Assembly: GCA_015499985.1 (NCBI GenBank)
Contig: JAAAUF010000546.1
Location: 1 to 28,312, forward strand
From: Haplosporangium gracile
Taxonomy: Eukaryota; Mortierellomycota; Mortierellomycetes; Mortierellales; Mortierellaceae
Reading direction: 5' to 3'
Length of the DNA: 28,312 bases
Numbering within the stretch: the first letter of the stretch is position 1; every line of letters starts with the position of its first letter. The position numbers and the translations under genes were made by a program. Of this stretch, positions 9,226 to 18,456 are shown one piece after another. Under the pieces are notes generated by a model that was given only the letters and a program-made list of their open reading frames with translations, was not told the origin of the DNA and did not search any database.

Positions 9226-10917
9226 ATGGATATCGGCTCACCATCGCAATCGTCAATTGCCCCAGTTGTCACTCACCAACCCCGCGCTCAGCATGTCATG
9301 CAGCGATCCTTCGCCACAGGTCTGTCTCTCATCCCTTTCTCTCATACTCTCTTCTCCCTCCATCGACTTTTCACACTCACTCCTCAAGGATACTAGCTAG
9401 CATGCATGCTGCAATTTGACAGAACCAGGATACGACAGCAGTAAAAACAACAGCAGCAACAACAACGGCAGCACGCCCTTCTGTTTTATTCCAACGCAAC
9501 AGCAAACTGACCTTGTTGGTGGCAATACCTATCTCCCATGAACATATCCTCGCTTGACTTTTAGAGTTCTCCCCTGACGATGAGAACCACGGCATCTACG
9601 GCAGCCTGATGAACTTTGGCGGTGAGGTGTGCGGAATGATGGGCGCTATCCCCTGCTGTATCTGCTGCCCCAACCCTTACAAGGTCAGTGCCCTATGGTG
9701 TTCGATTTTGTACGCTAAAAGAGACGAGAACTTTAAAAAAATCGAGTCACTCCGACACTTTGGTCGACTTTGCCCATTCCTGACTTACTCTTATGTGCCT
9801 TTCAAACCACGGTAACTTTTTTTTTCTCATTTTAGTCGGTCTCGCAAGGATTCGTCGGTCTTATTACGCGCTTCGGCAAGTTCTACAAGATCGTTGGTAA
9901 GTCCCTGCTATACCCTTCCAGGTCTAACTGTCATCTTGTCAAGTGCGAGGTGTAGTATTACCGTATGCATGTGTTGTTACTGTTGTTGTTGAACGTTTCC
10001 TTTCGATTTTGCTTTTGCATAGACCCTGGCTTGACCAAGATTAACCCAATGACCGAACGACTTATCAAAGTCGACATCAAGATCCAGCTCGCCGACATTC
10101 CTCAACAGGTTATTATGAGTACGTCTGTCTTCCTTTTTTATTATCTTGGACTGGACAGCTTTTTGAGAGCCGCATGCAGTGCGAAAGTACACAAAAATAT
10201 GCGGCTATATAATTATTGATATTTATTCGCGATTTGTTACATTGTCTAGCCAAGGACAATGTCAACGTGCATATTGACTCGGTGCTCTACTGGCACGTTG
10301 TCAACCCCTCGCAGGCCACCTTTGGAGTCAGTGATGTCAAGTCCGCTTTGATCGAAAGGTATACCGCAATATCTCAACTGACCCCGCGTGTGACTCAAAA
10401 ACAACAGCCTCCTTCTTGCTTCTCAAGCTAACTGATGTTTCTTTGTCATGCAATTGTGTATTTTCGACAAAATAGAACCCAGACCACTCTTCGTCACATT
10501 CTTGGTATGCGTGTCCTCCAAGAACTGATCGAGAACCGCGAGGCAATTGGTGAAGAGATCCAGGAAGTCATTGATGGACCCGCGCGCCACTGGGGTGTCA
10601 AGGTCGAGTCGGTCCTGATCAAAGACATTACCTTCTCCAAGGAGCTTCAGGAGTCTCTTTCTTCAGCTGCTCAGGCCAAGCGTATGGCCGAGTCGAAGGT
10701 CATTGGCGCGCAGGCCGAGGTCGACAGTGCCAAGTTGATGAGAGCCGCTGCCGATATCTTGAACACACCTGCGGCGATGCAGATCCGATACCTGGAAACG
10801 ATGACTAATATGGCCAAGGGGTCCAACACGCGTGTCATTTTCATGCCCACACAGCAGGATGGTAAAGATATGACTCCTCTCCAGGCCAACCAGTGGGAGC
10901 AGATGGCTAAGCAGTAG
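9226..10917 (+). CDS. Stomatin family protein (SPFH/band 7 domain)
   Basis: Six exons, 9226-9319, 9565-9683, 9836-9896, 10023-10118, 10250-10358 and 10476-10917, encode 306 residues; all junctions are GT-AG and in phase. Stomatins are oligomeric scaffolds on the inner leaflet of membranes that organise lipid microdomains and modulate channels. The SPFH domain runs from about residue 72 to 245: SVSQGFVGLITRFGKFYKIV, then DPGLTKINPMTERLIKVD, then TKDNVNVHIDSVLYWHV and the ERTQTTLRHILG segment. A C-terminal Ala/Glu-rich coiled-coil helix follows (SAAQAKRMAESKVIGAQAE), then the oligomerisation segment MQIRYLETM. No long hydrophobic hairpin precedes the domain; instead there is a Cys cluster (AIPCCICCPNPYK, about residues 59-71) that is probably acylated, as in other fungal stomatins. 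The length is close to human stomatin (288). The junction of exons 1 and 2 is the least certain. Confidence 0.93.
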
Positions 10918-11114
10918 TTGTTTACAACACGCGTTTTTTTACAAAAGTCAAACTCAGCGAAATGAATAAAATTTGCCTTCTCACGATGGGCAAAGCCACC
11001 ATTCGCTTTTCGCGTTTAATTTGTCGCTGGTCGGGACCTTGTGGGCGCACTTTGACTTTCTTTAACTTTACAGGAACAAGAGCCATAGCATTCACCAAGC
11101 AAGAAAATACCAAA
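10918..11114 (+). promoter_or_regulatory. Short intergenic region between stomatin and CX9C genes
   Basis: Only 197 bases separate the stomatin stop from the ATG at 11115. The interval carries an AATAAA at 10965-10970 for the upstream gene and presumably the promoter of the downstream gene. Two upstream ATGs occur: 10962, in frame with the CX9C protein, and 10988. Confidence 0.5.
10965..10970 (+). terminator. Polyadenylation signal AATAAA
   Basis: Consensus hexamer 48 bases after the stomatin stop codon. It lies in the short spacer before the next gene on the same strand. Confidence 0.6.
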
Positions 11115-12030
11115 ATGGCATCAACAGGAGCAAATCCATCGTCCAACAAGCCTTCGGGATTCATGTCGGGGTACATGTCTGATCTCTCCCATTCGCAGGA
11201 TCTCAATTCGTTCCTGCAAAAGAATCAGCCTACCTATGATTCCAGCAGTAGCAGCACCACGACTACTAGCGCAGCAACAACAGCAGCAGCGGCCAATGTC
11301 GATACAAAAACCAACGATGCCCACACGCCATCTTCCTCCTCGCCACCCACTTCACCAGCACCATCTACAGAACCCTCACCATCTTCAGAAACAACAACAG
11401 GAGGACGCAGGCCCTACGAGGCCAAGACATCTGTCGGATCGCACCCCTTACCAACGGCACACTCGGTCTTCCAGAAGAAGGCGATCCATAACGCGGCATT
11501 GGACAATTGTGCAGATTTAAATATGGAGTTGACGGATTGTTTAATGGGCCGTTCTGGGTCCTGGTGGGACCGGGCCTCTATGTGTATGAAGGCCAAGGAG
11601 CAGTTTGCGCTCTGCTGTCGGCTGAACAAGGTAAAATTTAGAGCACTGATTCTTGTAGGTGTGAAGTGTTTTATGAGTGGACTTGACAGTTGATTGACTG
11701 AGAAACAAAGGAGGCAACAGCTCGCAGTTAGCGAATACGATGTCGTTCAGTCAAAGTATGATAGATAGGTGGACACGAGTTGAAAAACAACGACGACTAG
11801 GAGCAGGGCTTCACTTCAAATGGCTGTCTATTAACATCGCCCCCTTTCCCCCCTATTTTTTTTTTCACTCCTTTGATTCTTGTATACTTTGTTTATCACA
11901 GGAAGCACTGCAGGAAAAGGGATATGCGAAGGAAGGAAACACGGCCGCACAGGATTTGGCTATTCTCGACTATGCAGACGAGGTGACGCAAAAGGCGATG
12001 AAGGAAGGCACTACTACAACTACTCAGTAG
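11115..12030 (+). CDS. Twin CX9C (CHCH-type) protein, probably of the mitochondrial intermembrane space
   Basis: Two exons, 11115-11630 and 11902-12030, encode 214 residues. Two CX9C motifs are exact: C132 to C142 (CADLNMELTDC) and C157 to C167 (CMKAKEQFALC). Such pairs form a disulfide-linked helical hairpin in proteins imported into the mitochondrial intermembrane space by the Mia40/Erv1 relay, many of them respiratory-chain assembly factors. Conserved-looking residues between the helices include GSWWDRASM. The first 115 residues are unusual: after a short start they are Ser/Thr/Ala/Pro-rich and probably disordered, making the protein about twice the size of typical small family members. 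ATG 11115 has a good context (AAAATGG); an in-frame ATG at 10962 would add 51 residues but sits only 44 bases past the previous stop. I cannot assign it to a named member (Cox19, Cmc1 or others). Confidence 0.85.
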
Positions 12031-12089
12031 AGAAAGGAATAGATACCCAAATCCTGAAGGACTACAAAAAAAAAGCAACCAAGAATGTT

Positions 12090-12095
12090 AATAAA
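12090..12095 (+). terminator. Polyadenylation signal AATAAA
   Basis: Consensus hexamer 60 bases downstream of the stop codon of the twin CX9C gene. Confidence 0.6.
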
Positions 12096-12719
12096 ATGGG
12101 CGGAGGTGGAGGGAGGAGGGGATGTGGCACAATCCTTCACCCCTCCTCTTACCAACCCTCTCTTTGCTTCAGCTTTTAGCCTTGTCAATTTGATTTTGTA
12201 AACCACATACGCTTATCTTTTGCTTCTGTGGACAGTGGATTAGACTTTGATGTTTCCTGCACACGCCTATGCACGAAGAGGCGGCAAAGGAGGAAATGAA
12301 GAAGCTCCTTAAATGTACAATGATGCATGTCCTTTTGAGCTCCCTGGTCGAATTATCAAGAGGTTCTTCACACCCCGTTTTTTTTTTGTTTTGAACATGT
12401 AGCACTATCATAGACCGACCTTTCGAGCCTTAACAGCAGAAGTGGAGGACGATGATTTCATGGTAGGACAAAAGGAAGGACGAGAACAACAATATTCCTT
12501 CTTTTGAGGCAGTGCAAAAGAGGCGTTTCTGAGTTCTATTTTTCCCTTCCGGCTAAAAAAGCGCAATGGTAGCGACGGCCGGTGGTGCTTTATTCGGGGT
12601 GACGACGACGAAGACCCACATTTTATGAAAGGGAAGGAGAGTCCACATGTTATCGTGCTGAGTGGACGATGACCTTTTTTCAAGTGCTACCATTAGTGCA
12701 AGAGACCTAGAGGAGAGAG

Positions 12720-12726
<7 letters not shown>

Positions 12727-12750
<24 letters not shown>
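12727..12750. repeat. (AG)n microsatellite
   Basis: Twelve uninterrupted AG units, extended on the left by an A run and GAGAGA, in the promoter region of the kelch-like gene. Confidence 0.85.
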
Positions 12751-12888
12751 CGAGACCTTTGCACAGCCCAGGCGATGGGAGTAAAAAAGAAAGCTGCAGT
12801 TTTTTACGGATAAAATGGCCTCATCCTCATTGTCCGCCCTTGCTATAGTCTACTTTTTTTTTTTTTTCTTCGCCCCCTCTTCCCTACT

Positions 12889-12930
12889 CCTTTTTTCTTT
12901 TTTCTTTTTTCTTTTTTCTTTTCTTTACTC
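12889..12930. repeat. Heptamer tandem repeat TTTTTTC
   Basis: Four consecutive units of six T and one C, with degenerate continuation on the right, lie inside the pyrimidine-rich promoter upstream of the gene at 13173. Confidence 0.75.
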
Positions 12931-13172
12931 TTCTCTCTCCCTCTCTCTCCTTTCCTCTTTCGTTTTGATTCACTCGAATCTCTACCCACTCAACTCATTC
13001 TTCTCCCGCTCATTCCGCCTACGCCTTATAACCCGTCAACGAGTAAAAAAAACAGACTCGTACACAGCAACAGACGCACGGTCAATTACATTCAAAATTT
13101 ACGTTCACACGAGCAAAACTCAACCCAGAACAACAACAAGAAAGCATAGCACTACACAGCACACAGAAAAGC

Positions 13173-15473
13173 ATGACGCTCCTCTTTTCAGTCGCGTTGT
13201 CGATGCTGGCCGCCTTGGCCTGTGCCCAGCCTCAGAATGTTCCTCCACGCACAACTCGCGCTATTACTCTCATTGGAAACAACCTCTATCTTTACGGGGG
13301 TAAGTGCTCCTTCTTCTTGTTGTTATGTCTTCTGCTTGAACAGAGGGGCGAGTTACCACTTTCCCCTCCCCATCTTTTTGGTCTGGTTTCTAACCCAAAT
13401 AGACCCCCTCGTCTCTTTCTTATCGCGATATAGGTTCGAGCAGTGGAGGCGATTGTTATTCCGACCTGTTTAGTCTGAGCCTGAACCCTGCAGACGGCTG
13501 GATCGTAGCGGACGCACCCTGGAATAGCATAACCACCACAGGCGACACCCCTGTCCTCGGCGCTGATTCATGGGCTGTCGGTGCGGCGAACGGAGCAGGC
13601 TTGCTTGTCTACGGTCAAAGCCTTTGCCGTCAAAACCTCGACAAATCCGCCAACCCGCCACACACATACACTAGCTCGTCCGGATCTGCCCTTTTCCAGA
13701 ATACGGACGAGAAGTGGGGTCTGGTCCGTACGGCGTCCAATATCTTTGGCAACCGGTCGGTTATGGATGATCAGCCTGTTCCTGTCCAGGTCGTCGATAC
13801 CCAAGGTCAAGTTGCATACACGTTTGAGTATGATCTTTTTAACCCACAACTTGGCATGCAGCTGTGGAGTTTTCCGACCGGTAATCTTGCGACCAATATT
13901 GCAGAGTTTGCAAAGAACACAACCATGCCCACATCCTTGCCTCCGACCCCTGCACCTCTGCCTCCGGCAAACGGGACCAACGCTACTGTTCTCGCTCCTC
14001 AAGCTCCTGTCTCGACAACTCTTGCACCATGGATTGATACGGGATCCGCAGTCTTTGTCAGCGGCACGATTGTGGTGATTGGTGGTGGAAAAGATGCAGG
14101 TGAACGTTTGACTGGCGACAATTACGATGCTGCTTCTGGACACCTCAAGATGGACCGATGCTGGGTATACACCATTGCCACAAATGAATGGGCTGTCCGT
14201 AACTTGGTAAAGAATTGGTTTTGTCTTCTTTTATTATGTTTCGAAAATGTATGAATTGGAATATCTAGACTTGTATTGATGAAAAGTACATATACCCTAA
14301 CGGATCTTCGTTTATATATGTATACATGATGATGACAATGATACATAGACGGGAGATGGAGGTTCCTTCCCACTCCCCCGACGATTGCACGCCCTGGCTG
14401 CTGGTAAGTACTTTGTTCCCACATCCTCCCCAGCCTTGCCAGGTTTTAGAGATGAATATCACACTCTTCTGTTGCTTGCTACGCAGTGCTGACATGTCTT
14501 TCTTTTTCTATATCTACCGGGAATCATAGTCGGAAGCAAGGTTTACATGCATGGAGGCAACACCACCCAGACAATCCCAACAGACTCGTACGCAAGCGAC
14601 ATGTGGATCCTCGATACCCAAACATGGGCCTGGACCAAGGCGCCCAGCTCTTCCCAAGGACGTGCCCAACACACACTTATTTTCACCAACAACAACCTGC
14701 TCGCCGTCTCTGGATTCCAGTTCCTGACATCCCCCACCAAGGCTGCCCAGAACTCGTTCATCAGTGTCTATGACCTGGCGACATCGACCTGGGGTGTTCA
14801 GTTTGGAACCGTCAACCAGACTTATTTCCAGAAACATGGTGCTGCGATTATTGGAGGATCGGTTGCAGGGTTCTTAGTCCTGGTGGTGATTGCTGCGGTT
14901 CTGAGGCGTCTGTTCCGCAAGCGGCGGGGGCCTCGTAAATCTGCGGGGACTATGATTGGTGGCGCTGCTGGCAACCCTAAGCGGAGTCGGTCCTTCAAGC
15001 CCTTTCTTACTTCTCGGTCGGATAACAATGACGCCACGGCGAGAGGAGCGGCTTCAGAGTTGTCCGGTATGACCTTGAACAACAACAGTCATGAGCAACA
15101 GCAGCAGCAGCGTCCTTACGAGACCGAGATTGATCTGTCGAGTATGCCTCGTGCCAGCAAATCGACCGTCTACCAATCCTACAACCCTTACGCCCCCACC
15201 AAGCAGCAGCAGCAGGTACCCTTGATGAGCGCCAATGCCTTGGAGCAGCAACGCAATACCATGGACCCTTATGCAGATGACGATGGCGATGTTGAACAAA
15301 AGGACGCGCCGATCGATTTCCGGATGCCTCCACATGGGCAGATCGGATCCCCTGTGCTCGAACATGTGTACCCTGGTCAAACGGCACCTATTGCAGGTGA
15401 GACTGTTGATATCCCGGGCGCACTTATGCGGCCTGAGCGAGTTGTCCGCGAGGATTCCGTAGATTATCTCTAA
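13173..15473 (+). CDS. Kelch-like beta-propeller, single-pass membrane protein
   Basis: Four exons, 13173-13299, 13434-14206, 14349-14403 and 14530-15473, encode 632 residues. A signal peptide is visible at residues 1-18 (hydrophobic, ending ALACA before QPQN). The ectodomain (about 19-420) carries kelch-type blades: NNLYLYGG; an IVVIGGG strand followed by a W-containing strand (CWVYTIATNEW); SKVYMHGGN with MWILDTQTWAW; and LLAVSGFQ with YDLATSTWGV. NXS/T sites and a Pro-rich Thr/Pro/Ala segment near 255-285 suggest a glycosylated surface protein. A single transmembrane segment lies at about 423-443 (IIGGSVAGFLVLVVIAAVL), followed by basic stop-transfer residues (RRLFRKRRGPRKS) and a cytoplasmic tail of about 190 residues with poly-Gln stretches. 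This architecture is common among Mucoromycota proteins of unknown role; ligand and function cannot be read from the sequence. The catalytic residues of galactose oxidase were not identified. Confidence 0.88.
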
Positions 15474-15500
15474 AACTATCATAGTATTTTCATATATCTC

Positions 15501-15510
15501 NNNNNNNNNN
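15501..15510. other. Assembly gap (10 N)
   Basis: Ten unspecified bases next to a T run (15511-15518), in the 220-base interval between the convergent stops of the kelch-like and TIM21 genes. A homopolymer that defeated sequencing is the likely cause. No coding sequence is affected. Confidence 0.98.
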
Positions 15511-15584
15511 TTTTTTTTCCTTATGTATCTACCAATATATCCCATTTTCATTTCCATCTTGCATGTTTGTTTTGTTTGTATTTG

Positions 15585-15590
15585 TTTATT
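15585..15590 (-). terminator. Polyadenylation signal AATAAA (minus strand)
   Basis: TTTATT on the plus strand reads AATAAA on the minus strand, about 104 bases beyond the TIM21 stop codon. Confidence 0.5.
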
Positions 15591-15693
15591 GAGAAAATGC
15601 GCACATTGTGTTTTTGTAAGCCCCGTTTGTTGACATGGTCCACTAAATTATTGTTCCTATCTATTTTGCAAACTGGCTGTGTCCTATAGCTTT

Positions 15694-17121
15694 TTACTTG
15701 TCCTCGATCTGAGGCTGTCCTGCAAACTTGTTGTACTCAACAAAGACACGCTCTGCTGGGCGGACGCCACCTATAGGATATATAAAAAAAAAATAATGAG
15801 ATAAGTAAATTGGGATTACAGGAAAAATGATGAATATAACTGAAAAAGGCGAGAAGATGGAGACTACGGAGGCGGAGATGGGTTGTTAAAACATCTAGGA
15901 GATGGAAAGAGTAATGGATTGAGGCCTTTTTTTTTTTTTAACTATTTGTTTACCTGGAATATCGACAAAGAGGTACTTGTACTCCCACTTGTTACGCTGG
16001 TCCTTGACCATCTCCAGATGCGCTACTCCCTCGTTATCAGGACCTTCGACATAGAAGCGCATCAACAGATGCTCCTTGCCCTCTGCATCCAGCACAACCT
16101 GCGAGCTATTTGTAGCAAAAGATTATAAAGAAAAGTAAACACAAGCTTTCAGATCCAAGAACAAAAAAAAAAACAAAAAAAAGGTTTAAACTGCTTGTAA
16201 CACAGGAGGTTTGCATAGAATGGAAAGAAAGAACAAATAACGTACTGAATGCGACGATTCCTGCGGCGTTTAGAGTTGGAGGGTTCACCATGACCCATCA
16301 TGGGGGATCCAATGATATCCTTGAGCTTTTCGTGGTTGCGGACTCTTTTCAGTGCGTCGCCAAAGACGTGGGTGTCGCTGTTGGATCCAAACAGTTCTGA
16401 GACAATCGCGTATCCAATGATGCCTATATCATTGGAGAGATGGTTGAAGTGAGAGAAAAAAAAATGAGGCGTATAAATAATTAATTGGAGGTTATTGCAG
16501 TGGGGAGTGCGTATTTGGTTTTGATGAGGGCAACTAGCTTGTTGTTGTTGATCCTTCGGAACGGGGGAGGGGAAAAACGACATGAAAAAAAAAGAAGGAG
16601 ATGGAAGATGAAACGTACTGACGAGCACGACTCCTGCACCGATGACTGTATAGTTGGTCGTCGTCTTTGTCGCCGTCGCAACTAAATATTTAACAAACAA
16701 AAATAAAAAAGCAAGATTCTGTTAATTACCTTTCCTACATTGCTCTCCTTCCTCCCTTTCCTTCCACTAATCCAATAGAGACTTCTGCAGCCGACACACA
16801 CGCACGCGCGACAACTATTGTCCGGCTTTTTTTTTTGTTTGTTTGTTATGTATGATTACCCTTTTCGGAGGTAGAAAGATCCTTCCATTGTTTCTTCTCG
16901 GTATGCTGGGCGAGAGCACCGCCAGACGCAAAGGGCTTCTTGGAATGGTCTGTTGCCAACCCACGACGGGTCGACACTAAAGAAGGCCTGTGGAGTTGTT
17001 GCGTCCTGAGAGCGTTGGCGATCCTTGACTGCGGGAGCGAGCGGTTAGCGGATGAGGTCAAGCATGCGCGTGAGGTGGCGTTCCATGAGGATCGAAGGGC
17101 GGTTTGGAGGAGCGTCGTCAT
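15694..17121 (-). CDS. TIM21: Mitochondrial import inner membrane translocase subunit Tim21
   Basis: Five exons on the minus strand, 17121-16860, 16681-16619, 16423-16246, 16105-15954 and 15770-15694, encode 243 residues with GT-AG junctions in phase. Tim21 is a TIM23-complex subunit that touches the TOM complex from the intermembrane space and links import to respiratory-chain complexes. Residues 1 to about 56 form a basic, Ser/Arg/Leu-rich targeting presequence ending near STRRGLAT, a plausible processing site. One transmembrane segment lies at about 97-119 (NYTVIGAGVVLVSIIGYAIV), followed by SELFGSNSDTHVFGDAL. The intermembrane-space domain has IIGSPMMGHGE, RRRNRRIHSQVVLD, LLMRFYVEG and WEYKYLFVDIP, which align with human TIMM21. 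The protein ends GGVRPAERVFVEYN and a short tail. The second exon is only 63 bases; its donor GTACGT, and not the nearby GTCAGT, keeps the frame. The gene is divergent from Rheb. Confidence 0.93.
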
Positions 17122-18456
17122 TGCTGATTTTCGTTGTGAATTGAAAGAAGAAAAAAGAGGGGTGGAAAGTGAATGTAAAAAACCCCACTTCTTCCTCTCT
17201 TCCAGGAAACACGCCAGGAACAACTGCTGTGTGGGAAACTACGTCACAAAGAAAAAAAGCAGTAGCAAGCAGAGGGTGAGTGAGTGCAAAAGGAAAATTT
17301 TTTTTTTTTTTTTTCGGTTGGTCGTGCTTTGTCATTCCTCTTTGTTGAACGTGTTTCTTTCTACGACAAACAGCATACAACGACCATCCGTAGGATGTCT
17401 AGGCCATGATATACCACGTCAAAAAGTAAAATGCCAACAAAGCGGTTTTTTTATCCTTTCATCGATGACAATTGTCAGCCAAATGAGCAAGCAAATGATG
17501 CAAACAATGACATTGCCAAAACAGCCGAGAAAAAAAAAAAATATCGCAATACCAAACGAGAAAGAAAATGACCCATGCTAGTCAAAAATTGACAGGAAAG
17601 CCGAATAGGATGGGAAGAGCGGCGGAGATCTTTTTTTTTTTTGTTTTCTGAAGGTCAAGTTTAAACCTCCTACACCTCGTAACAGGTACAAATCTCCTCG
17701 GCAAGTCAGTGTATCGATGAGGGGTTGAGGAAGTATATGAGAGGAGGAGAGAGGGGGAGGACGGAGATGTGTGAGGGCGCCAATTGTTCGTCGATTTGTT
17801 GTTTGAAGGTTTTTGTCGGCAGGTCAATGGTTCGTCTCTTCTCTTCAACCATTTTTCTTGTGCGTGGATTTTGCTCTCGTACATAATCTGGCCATGGTTA
17901 ATAACATTGGGCCATGCCGATTGGCAATAACAAATGGCAATAGCAATGGTTTGCAATACGAGAGGCAATGGTACCTTTATTCAATTAGCAATGGTAGTAA
18001 CAATCACAGTAGTGATGGCAATAACAATAGCAAAAGAGGAAGATGACGGTAATGGTACCAATCAACCACGAAGAAAAAAAAAGGGTAAAAGGGAAAACAG
18101 CCCAATGTGTCGACTGAAATAGCGGGGCGAGGTTGTGCTCCCCCCTCCTTTTTTTTTTGTGAAAAGTGCTCCGTCCGCAGAACAATGTTCCACGGAGAAC
18201 ATCTTTTTTTTTGTTTTTGTTGTAACAAAGGAGTGTCCCGTTCTGCCTGCGCCCAAACTGAATAAAAGGGACGAAAAGAAGGGTTCACCATCTCTTTTCT
18301 TTCATCTTCATTCCTCACACTCACCTTCCGCTACTCATTCCTCAACGCAACTCTCCATACACACTCTCTCTCTCCTACTCCTACTCTCGGCCTCTCCACT
18401 CCTTTCACCCCTCCCCACTCTTTCCACACTTCTCCCATAACATATTACAACTAAAA
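17122..18456. promoter_or_regulatory. Divergent intergenic region between TIM21 and Rheb
   Basis: This 1.3-kb region should contain both promoters. It includes a T run near 17299-17314, a degenerate CAAT-rich repeat (17885-18065) and a pyrimidine-rich leader at about 18285-18440 directly before the Rheb ATG with no ATG inside it. Several unlinked frames exist on both strands (for example 17380-17045 and 17968-17582, minus) but their Lys runs mirror homopolymers, so no gene is called. Confidence 0.5.
17885..18065. repeat. Degenerate repeat of GGCAATAACAA / AGCAATGGT units
   Basis: Variants of GGCAATARCAA and RGCAATGGTA recur about eight times: near 17922-17945 twice, then AGGCAATGGTACC at about 17962, TAGCAATGGTAG at about 17985, GATGGCAATAACAATAGC at about 18012 and GGTAATGGTACCAATC at about 18048. 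On the minus strand the core reads CCATTGC or TATTGCC. The units are not evenly spaced. Confidence 0.5.

Larger units (their letters stand above)
12031..13172. other. Intergenic: 3' end of the CX9C gene and promoter of the kelch-like gene
   Basis: The left part is the 3' flank of the CX9C gene, with AATAAA at 12090-12095. The middle (about 12180-12710) has no supported gene; a minus-strand frame at 12683-12408 shows no domain. From 12727 there is an AG repeat, then T-rich and CT-rich sequence up to about 13000 and a leader free of ATG (13020-13172) before the kelch-like start codon. Confidence 0.5.

Noticed and set aside
9425..9512. Possible extra exon between stomatin exons 1 and 2
   Set aside because: An acceptor-like CAG exists at 9422-9424, but the only donor (GTTGGT) is weak and phase does not fit better than the direct join of 9319 to 9565.
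12815..13303. 162-codon plus-strand frame with Phe and Ser runs
   Set aside because: It translates the CT-rich leader and intron-adjacent DNA of the kelch-like gene; the true frame starts at 13173 with a signal peptide.
14122..14837. Minus-strand frames antisense to the kelch-like gene
   Set aside because: Shadows of the coding strand; the plus-strand frame has phased introns and kelch motifs.
16940..17581. 213-codon plus-strand frame
   Set aside because: Antisense to TIM21 exon 1 at its left end and Lys/Phe runs from homopolymers at its right end; no domain.
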